A stretch of 64,000 nt of DNA from Oscheius dolichura (lineage: Eukaryota; Nematoda; Chromadorea; Rhabditida; Rhabditidae), in NCBI GenBank assembly GCA_932521035.1, contig OW051497.1, positions 4,588,001 through 4,652,000 of the forward strand, given 5' to 3'. Below the pieces are notes generated by a model. It was not told where the DNA came from and did no database searches. It worked only from the letters and a program-made list of their open reading frames with translations. Below, piece by piece: positions 57,791-64,000 of the stretch (its first letter is position 1; every line of letters starts with the position of its first letter). The translations under genes and the position numbers were made by a program.

Positions 57791-60333
57791 ATGCTTCTTT
57801 CTTTATTCATACTAACGCTAGCTGGAATAGTCGAAGGTCTCCAAGTTCTACGAAACAGTGAGTGCGGGTTAATGATCTGTTTGCAGACGTGTCTCAAGGC
57901 ACTTGACTGCCATTTTCGGAAACTTTACTGTGCGTGGTAGCCGGAAAGTGAAAAACAGGCGCATTGTGTGCTCGTCGCCCAGTCCAATGAGAAAAGCACT
58001 CGTCGCTGGTCCTCGTGTGGTATTATGCGAAGAGAATAGCCTGTTTCGAACATAAGCGCATTTTCTTATAATGGTCACGCTCTTACGGTAAAACACTCTT
58101 GAAACATGTTACAAAAAAAACGAGCCAAAATTAGCAGCCTGCTCGTCTATTGTTTCAAAAACGGCTCCTAATACCAGGGATTGACGAGATCCAGACATTT
58201 CGAACGCCTAACTACCCTTAACTCGTCTTGATAAATACGCAGCCGTTTAGATGCAACAGATACCGAAAAACAAAACAGTACTCGACACGCAAAAGACACA
58301 GAAGGATACATCAGGCCGTGCTATTTCACTAATTGGGCTCAATACAGGTAGAGCCAATCAGGAGCTTACAATGCATTTTAGACCCGGAAGGGGTAAATAT
58401 ATGCCTGAAGATTATGTACCCGGCCTGTGTACTCATATCCTCTTCGCTTTTGGATGGATGAATGCGGACTTCACTGTGAGAGCATATGATCCTGCTGATT
58501 TGCCAAATGACTGGGCAGGAGATGGCATGTACCTTCGAGTGAATGCCCTCAAGAAGAGTGATCCCGGATTGAAGACTCTGCTGTCCATTGGGGGATGGAC
58601 TTTTGGAACAGCTCTCTTCAAGGTGGCCACTTCCACTGAATAACTTCAAATTTTCAGGGGATGTCCACAAATACAACAACAAGAAAAACCTTTATTGATT
58701 CAGCCATTGGCTTTGTAAGGAAGTATGGTTTCGATGGGATTGACATCGACTGGGAATATCCAGCTGGACCTGATGATACCCGCAATTATGCCAACTTCAT
58801 AAAGGTGCCGTTGGCCTCATCCTAAATGACCAAGATTCTAGGAGCTCCGAGTTGCCTGCGAGGCAGAAACCAGTGTATCTGGCAAGCCGCGTCTTCTGGT
58901 CACTGCAGCTGTTTCTGCCGGACAAACAACTATTGACAATGGTTACGATATACCGGCCATTGCCCCGTAAAAAAATTTCTGATGTTTCAAAAATTCGGTC
59001 TTTCCAGATATTACGACTTCATTCTGCTGATGAGTTATGACTTTTGGGGCGCTTGGAGCACAACAATTGGCTTTAACTCGCCACTATTTGCACGACAAGA
59101 CCTCCCAGACTCTGAGAAAGTCTGGAACGTTGTAGGTACAATGCGTAAAAAGTTGACAAGAAGTAAATACAGGACTGGGCTGCGCAACATTGGGCTGACA
59201 AAGGCATGCCTAAGGAAAAAATCATTGTGGGAGTTCCCACTTACGGCAGAGGATGGACAATGAAAAATCCCAGTGATATTTCTCCTGGATCAGAAGGAAG
59301 CCCTGCCCGAATAACTCCCTATACCCAGGAAGCAGGCACTGGATCTTATTACGAGTTCTGTGAGATGCTGTCTTCCGGAGCCAAGAGATATTGGCACGAA
59401 GAGATGCAAGTTCCCTACTTGGTGCAAGGAGATCAGTGGTGGAGCTACGATGACGCCGAGTCTATTAGAAACAAGGTTGAGAAAATACTGGGTGTGGGGA
59501 AGACGGCAAAGATTTCAGATGGCATGGGTCAAGCGAGAAGGATATGGTGGCGCGTTTGTATGGACACTGGATTTTGACGATTTCAACGCAAAATGTGCTA
59601 ACTCAGACGGTCAGCTTTATCCGATGATCAGTGTCATAGCAAAAGAACTTGGTGGTGTAACCATCCCAAAGGTACGCGCCTATGCAGATATTGAGACATC
59701 CTTTTACAGCGAATTCCCCCTTCTGTGCCAATAACCGCTGCCCCGTCCACCACTCTTGCTCCTCTTCCTCCTACTCCGCCACACTTGTCCACACATGCTC
59801 CAACAACTGCAACTCCATCCACAGCCTCTCCAACGACGACTTCTCCTAGCTTGAAGCGTCTTTGCGACGGACAGCTAGATGGTTTTCAGTCATTGAAGGG
59901 AAGCTGTACACAATTTCTCCTTTGTGTGAAAGGAAACTCCTACACGATGACATGCCCAGCTGGTCTCTTCTATTCAGCTGTCAAGGGATATTGTACCTTG
60001 CCTATTGAATCTGGCTGCTCGTCGACCACTTCGGCCCCTGTTGTAGCAACGACTAGGAAGGCTCCCGGAGACAGTTAGCTTGTTAATTTTAACGCTATCT
60101 ATTGTAAACAATTGCAGAATTTCAATGCTCTGCTGACGGGTTCTTCGCCGATTTTAAGGATTGTTTAAAGTTTTACCGATGCGTTAACGGCATTGGCTAC
60201 TCGTTCGACTGTCCTTCTGGTAAGTTACACAATGGCCAGAGCAAAATGTTCCCTAGGTTTATCTTTCCACGCAGATACTCTCCAATGTGATCACCCCGAC
60301 CCTTCAAAATGTGCTCCCCTGCCCCTGGCCTAA
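57791..60333 (+). CDS. GH18 chitinase with two CBM14 chitin-binding domains
   Basis: Secreted chitinase hydrolysing beta-1,4 chitin in eggshell, pharynx or food. Exon 57791-57857 codes the signal peptide ([16 protein letters not shown]), and exon 58251-58347 gives [15 protein letters not shown]18 then follows: [34 protein letters not shown], and the catalytic [10 protein letters not shown] (DxxDxDxE intact, near 58735-58765). Next are [50 protein letters not shown] Thr/Pro linker (59720-59840) leads to two CBM14 (peritrophin-A) domains: [20 protein letters not shown], then [20 protein letters not shown] ending SKCAPLPLA. The first intron is 393 nt. Layout matches the C. elegans cht-1 type. 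Well supported, although some 3' exon edges are approximate. Confidence 0.92.
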
Positions 60334-60490
60334 CTTGCCCCGCTCTCCAGATACACATATTCAGTATTTATGTACGGTTACGGATATTTAATAAATATAT
60401 TCGGTTGTGATAATATTCGGCTGATAACTTCTAGACGACAGATTCCATATGGATTCTAAAAGTTGAATATTGACGGGGCAATTTGAAGAC

Positions 60491-60796
60491 TCACGGCGAA
60501 CATGAACGTCTATACATAACCCCTTTTCTTTGTGGAAAAATTGGCGATGCAGATCTTTGCAAACCGGGAGAAGGTTGAAGTGGATCGTTTCGATGAGACA
60601 GATCAAGGGACATGCACTTTGCAGCCTGCTCTTTCTGCAGGTGTGGAACTTCGCCAAATTTATGGGGCTCTGGTTCGGGATGTGCGCAAACAAAACAATA
60701 AAACACAAAGGCCATGATGAGGAATATGACACAGACTCCGCTAACTGTCCAGAAGTGAGCGGAGGGGATGGTAGTGTTAGAAGGAGGAGTACTCAT
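60491..60796 (-). CDS. small single-pass membrane protein, unrecognised
   Basis: 101 residues in one exon: MSTPPSNTTIPSAHFW, with an N-glycosylation site (NTT), then one TM (GVCVIFLIMAFVFYCFVC) and a basic, Ser-rich cytoplasmic tail (LQRSASPIFPQRKGVMYRR) ending SCSP. With no signal peptide, its orientation would be N-out. The architecture resembles small channel-accessory or adaptor proteins, but no family is identified. The opposite-strand frame is the shadow. Confidence 0.5.
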   Translation of the reverse strand: MSTPPSNTTIPSAHFWTVSGVCVIFLIMAFVFYCFVCAHPEPEPHKFGEVPHLQKEQAAKCMSLDLSHRNDPLQPSPGLQRSASPIFPQRKGVMYRRSCSP

Positions 60797-61398
60797 TCTC
60801 AGGAGATGTGATTTGATGCAGAACTAGTAGCTGCATAAGACAAAGCACTTCCTGACGAAGAAGCTGCTAGTGATTTATCTAACAATGGGAATCCCGTTCT
60901 AATGAGGAACTGATGACAATTACTCCGAGAAAATTCGCTCCCATTCCCCAGAAAATATTTATACAGCAAATTGTTCTTGAGTTACTCGCATATTTATTTT
61001 CTTCAACTGCTTGTCTGAGCTCAGCTTTATAAGATTTTGCGAAAGAACTGTGAGGCAAAGTTTGGGAAGAGATTTCATTTCAAATATGGCAAAGGCGTTC
61101 ATGTTTTCCATTCAGGACCCAGTCTTTCCATTAAAATGTTTATAACGGCTCGGGAAGTTATTGTACTTTTAGAAGTTGTATGGTCATTACCCCCGACTAT
61201 TTCAGCATTTATTGCGTTAATTTTACAAAGCATTTCTGTCCTAATATCTTTTCGTTGTAGAAATAATTATTGCGCTGCAACGAGAAACTGCGCTCTATTC
61301 GCAATCGGGGTGAACGGTAGTTGCTGCTGAGCCTCAAGTAAATAAATGCATAAATCTCGTTTAAACTTAAATGTGATTAGAAAAAAATACCAATTAAT
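60797..61398. other. intergenic, no gene seen
   Basis: Spacer between two small minus-strand genes. The 97-codon plus-strand frame at 61037 has no signal, domain or splice context. Confidence 0.4.
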
Positions 61399-61779
61399 TT
61401 ATCTATTAAAGTTGGTAAAACTTCTATGCTCGCAACTGAGACTTCTACAAGAACTGCACTTTCTTTCCTGGAACGAAGATTTCTTCCATCGGTTCTCTCT
61501 GAAATTAAAGACATAATGACCAGAAATAGAATAGTAGTACCTTCTTTTGTGTGATTTAGCCTTGTATACTATAGCGAAGGTCAGGAGAGAAAACACAACC
61601 CCAACGATCGCCAGAATTACCACCCAGTTGAAAACATGTTCCCTTGTCGTATTTTCTGCGATATTCTTTAGCTTCTCCAGCAATGTCGAGTTGCCTACAT
61701 GGGGAATTTCTTCAAGTTTATTGAAGACTTCCTTAAAAAAATGAATGTAAACAACACAGGTGAAAGCTAATCGCTTCAT
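61399..61779 (-). CDS. small single-pass membrane protein, unrecognised
   Basis: Starts at 61779 with MKRLAFTCVVYIHFF, signal-like. The ectodomain has N-glycosylation sites (NST, NTT), then a TM (NWVVILAIVGVVFSLLTFAI). A short basic cytoplasmic tail follows (KAKSHKRR), interrupted by a 42-nt intron near 61500-61541. The C-terminus is Cys-rich (CSSCRSLSCEH). An upstream in-frame Met at 61857 is possible but less signal-like. No family recognised. It is similar in plan to the gene at 60491, but I see no clear sequence relation. Confidence 0.5.
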   Translation of the reverse strand: MKRLAFTCVVYIHFFKEVFNKLEEIPHVGNSTLLEKLKNIAENTTREHVFNWVVILAIVGVVFSLLTFAIVYKAKSHKRRYYYSISGHYVFNFRENRWKKSSFQERKCSSCRSLSCEHRSFTNFNR

Positions 61780-62348
61780 TAAACAATAGAAGTGGTAACT
61801 AAACCCCGCCGAGGAAGCCTTTGGCAGGCCAAAAAGTGTATTGATCAAGAAACCCAACTATTTGATGAGAAGACAGTTAACTATATGAATCTATTTTCTG
61901 TATTATGTAGCCGTCTTATTGTAAGATCGTACAGAGGGAGCCTGTTTAGCATAATTGAGACTTTATCTTTTAAATATGGTATAACTATGCTTTCGAAAAT
62001 GCCAGAACTAGGTAGCAAGATAAAGAGACAAGAGAACTCTAAGTATTTCATTCTTTCGGTATATTTCCTTTCGCCCAAAGTCATGCAACATAAGCGGATA
62101 CGCTTTTTCCTTGCTTCTTGTCAAACAAGCAAGCGACTTACCTCGAGGGAGAACATGCCGAGGAGTAATGGGTTTACTAACTGCGATGACCGTGACTAGA
62201 GAAAGGATGAACTAATGGAAACAATCCTGGTGCCACACTGCGGAAAGTGCAAACACAGGATGCCGAGAAGATGAGTACAGAATTCTTTTGCGTGAAGTAC
62301 CACGTGAGTGTGTCAAGCTTTTCACTTCACAGAATTTATTGTGTACTT
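61780..62348. other. intergenic, no gene seen
   Basis: No gene recognised on either strand. The 135-codon plus-strand frame at 61792 begins inside the neighbour's 5' region and lacks features. Confidence 0.4.
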
Positions 62349-63065
62349 TTAGTGGTCATGTTTCTTATGGAACAGTTTGTGAATGATGCCGTGCTTGTGA
62401 TGAACTTCGCCTTCGTTTGCGTGACCGACATCAGACATTGGCTAAACATTGACCACTTAAGATTTATAGTAATAGCTTACGTAAGGTTCAACCATGCCTG
62501 CAGATCCGATGGGTGGGCCCTAGAATTGTATAAAGTGAAACAGAAGTAAGGAAAGCGTACCATTGGCATGCCGGAATTGTACGGAATTGTTGGTTGAATC
62601 ATTCCGGCGCTTCCAATCGATGGATCCTAAATAAGCTCAAAATGATAAGTTAGTGTAAATGTCAAACCGATCCGGGATAGCCATGCATAGGGGGCTGCTG
62701 AAAATTAGTCAATTACTTTTCGTAGATATTATAAAGTACCTGCTGTGGAGGGTAATACCCTTGGGGAGGCATAGGCCCTCCCTGGAAAGGAGGCATGGGG
62801 CCACCTTGGAAAGGAGGCATAGGTCCGCCTGGCATAGGGCCTCCTTGGTAAGGAGGCATAGGCCCTTGATAAGGATAAGCTCCCGGAGGAGGATATCCAG
62901 CTGGACCAACCTGAACAATCTCCGTTTCCGGATTAAAATGAGATATTATACTCCGTCGATGTGTTGTCTCATTGGAGAATGACTTCGGCTTCGGTGGTGC
63001 TCTTCTTCGTGATGATGTTCGTCTTCGTGGTGGTGTCCGTGGTGATGGCGGTGGTGGCCGTGCAT
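62349..63065 (-). CDS. His-rich and Gly/Pro/Met-repeat protein
   Basis: Starts at 63065 with a His/Glu cluster (MHGHHRHHHGHHHEDEHHHE), then RSRSHSP. A 41-nt intron leads to GPAGYPPPGAYPYQ, followed by repeats of GGPMPPFQ / GPMPPYQ (62770-62880). Later exons give QPPMHGYPGS and near-duplicate DPSIGSAGMIQP and GPPIGSAGMVEPY. The last exon is another His/Lys cluster, GEVHHKHGIIHKLFHKKHDH, then stop. There is no signal peptide, so it may be cytoplasmic. The His ends suggest metal binding, inferred only. Exons join in frame with acceptors ending TTCAG or TAG. A TATA-like sequence lies near 63094 in this orientation. No known family is recognised. Confidence 0.65.
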
Positions 63066-63297
63066 TTTACTAGTGAGGCTGTCTCATAGCGCATTTATAT
63101 TTGCCTTTGGAGCAAACATCGGGGAAAAACGAGGAATTGCCCCCGTTGCTGAGTCAGTCTTTCAAGAGACATCAATCTCAACTACAAAGGAGTGACGTGA
63201 CGAGGTTTCGTCAAAATACGTGATGAACTCTTTCGTACAAAGATGGTTGCAACACGCGAATAACACAGTAAATCAGTGCTTTGTACTCTTCATTTCT

Positions 63298-64000
63298 CTA
63301 GAACGCCCAGCATGGATTGGGACACTGTTGGATGAAGGTCATGTAGATGTTCTTCGTTACTGACATGATTACGGTGTGGATGGTGGTCTTGTTCAAAGTC
63401 GTCTTGGACTTCAACACCTGAAGACGAGCCCTCTTTAATAAAAGAGCCCACAACAAACCTTGTACATGTTTTCGACACTGATACGACTTCTTCCCATTTT
63501 GTTCATGCAGGCGTTACCAGGGTCACGGCGGTCATCCAAGTAAAGAGGTTGCTAAAGAAGTATAATTTTTTTAAAGCCAGTTAGTTCACCTGATCAGGGT
63601 CATAATTGGTCTGGAGAACAAACCAATCGTTATCAGGATCGAAGAGTTTTCGTTCAAACTGCACTGAAGTCACATTTCTGACAATGACGGATCCTTGGCC
63701 AGGTTGGTTTCCTCCCAAGATGAAATACGCCCCAGAAAGGAGGGGGACCTGAGCAATTTGTTCACGAGCGCACTGAAAGGATATTGTACTCATCTTTAGC
63801 AACAGATTACCTCGAAATCTGAGCAAATCTCGAACAGTTCTCTTTCGAAGAACATGACATAGCGGATGTCAGGTTTCATTCCCATGGCCCACTGGTAAAC
63901 ATTGCGGTAATCCGGCTCAACTTTGGCGTTCATCGACAGTGAGAAACCGCCAGGTCTCATACCTAAACGTCGGTATTGTGATGATGTAAGAGTGAACCTG
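63298..64000 (-). CDS. asah-1: acid ceramidase, 3' part (gene runs off the window)
   Basis: Lysosomal N-acylsphingosine amidohydrolase fragment covering the beta-subunit. It runs from the edge: an intron, then MRPGGFSLSMNAKVEPDYRN, FFERELFEICSDFE, and (after a 38-nt intron) LLSGAYFILGGNQPGQG, SVIVRNVTSVQFERKLFDPD, WFVLQTNYDPDQ, YLDDRRDPGNACMNKMG, NMYKVLKSKTTLNKTTIHTV, ending QCPNPCWAF. GGNQPGQG, QTNYD and LDDRR match acid ceramidase. The catalytic N-terminal Cys of the mature beta chain and the alpha subunit lie beyond the window, so completeness cannot be judged. Confidence 0.93.

Overview
The window is nuclear DNA from a nematode. The evidence is a near-identical flp-11 neuropeptide precursor, two tandem nematode-type (supplementary) nuclear hormone receptors, a SYG-2/nephrin-type adhesion molecule, ShKT-domain and GH25 lysozyme genes, and a yolk protein. 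Genes are split by very short introns (mode about 37-42 nt, GT...TTTCAG), and many start codons lie a few bases after a splice-acceptor-like TTTTCAG, as expected with spliced-leader trans-splicing. I cannot place the species. All gene models were spliced by eye, so exon edges are approximate where not given. No CRISPR array, rRNA or intact tRNA was seen.

Layout. 0.4-2.8 kb: FMRFamide-type peptide GPCR (+). 3.5-5.4 kb: SERAC1-like lipase (+). 5.7-7.7 kb: two tandem GH25 lysozymes (+). 7.8-9.9 kb: secreted Thr-rich ShKT protein (-). 10.0-10.8 kb: an unrecognised or decayed gene. 10.8-15.4 kb: about 4.7 kb without a gene, probably cis-regulatory DNA for the next gene. 15.4-21.0 kb: SYG-2/nephrin with nine Ig domains, one FN3 and one TM (+). 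21.9-23.6 kb: globin (+). 24.8-27.4 kb: OATP/SLCO transporter (+). 29.6-29.95 kb: small precursor ending in a long RPRF-amide peptide, like FLP-33/NPF (+). 31.5-32.0 kb: flp-11 (+). 32.1-33.7 kb: TMEM135 (-). 34.2-36.4 kb: MFSD12 (-).

37.5-41.4 kb: two tandem nuclear receptors (+); the last intron of the second is filled by a 599-bp near-perfect foldback element carrying tRNA-like pol III boxes. 41.9-42.6 kb: NK1/slouch homeobox, ceh-1 type (+). 43.8-46.3 kb: carnitine acyltransferase (+). 46.3-46.9 kb: secreted YGPP-repeat protein (-). 47.3-48.6 kb: secreted Thr-rich protein (+). 49.2-54.4 kb: a complete vitellogenin in 16 exons (+). 55.1-56.65 kb: LCAT/lysosomal PLA2-type lipase (+). 56.66-57.03 kb: small secreted protein (-). 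57.8-60.3 kb: GH18 chitinase with two CBM14 domains (+). 60.5-61.8 kb: two small single-pass membrane proteins (-). 62.3-63.1 kb: His-rich/Pro-rich repeat protein (-). 63.3-64 kb: 3' part of acid ceramidase (-).

Themes. The window holds peptide signalling (a receptor and two RFamide precursors), lipid handling (SERAC1, carnitine acyltransferase, LCAT-like, vitellogenin, acid ceramidase, TMEM135) and gut or defence secretion (lysozymes, chitinase, ShKT). The lysozymes and vitellogenin have TATA boxes close to the ATG and GATA-type sites upstream, consistent with intestinal expression. There is no operon-like cluster, apart from the closely spaced receptor pair. The most novel items are the RPRF-amide peptide precursor and the foldback element.
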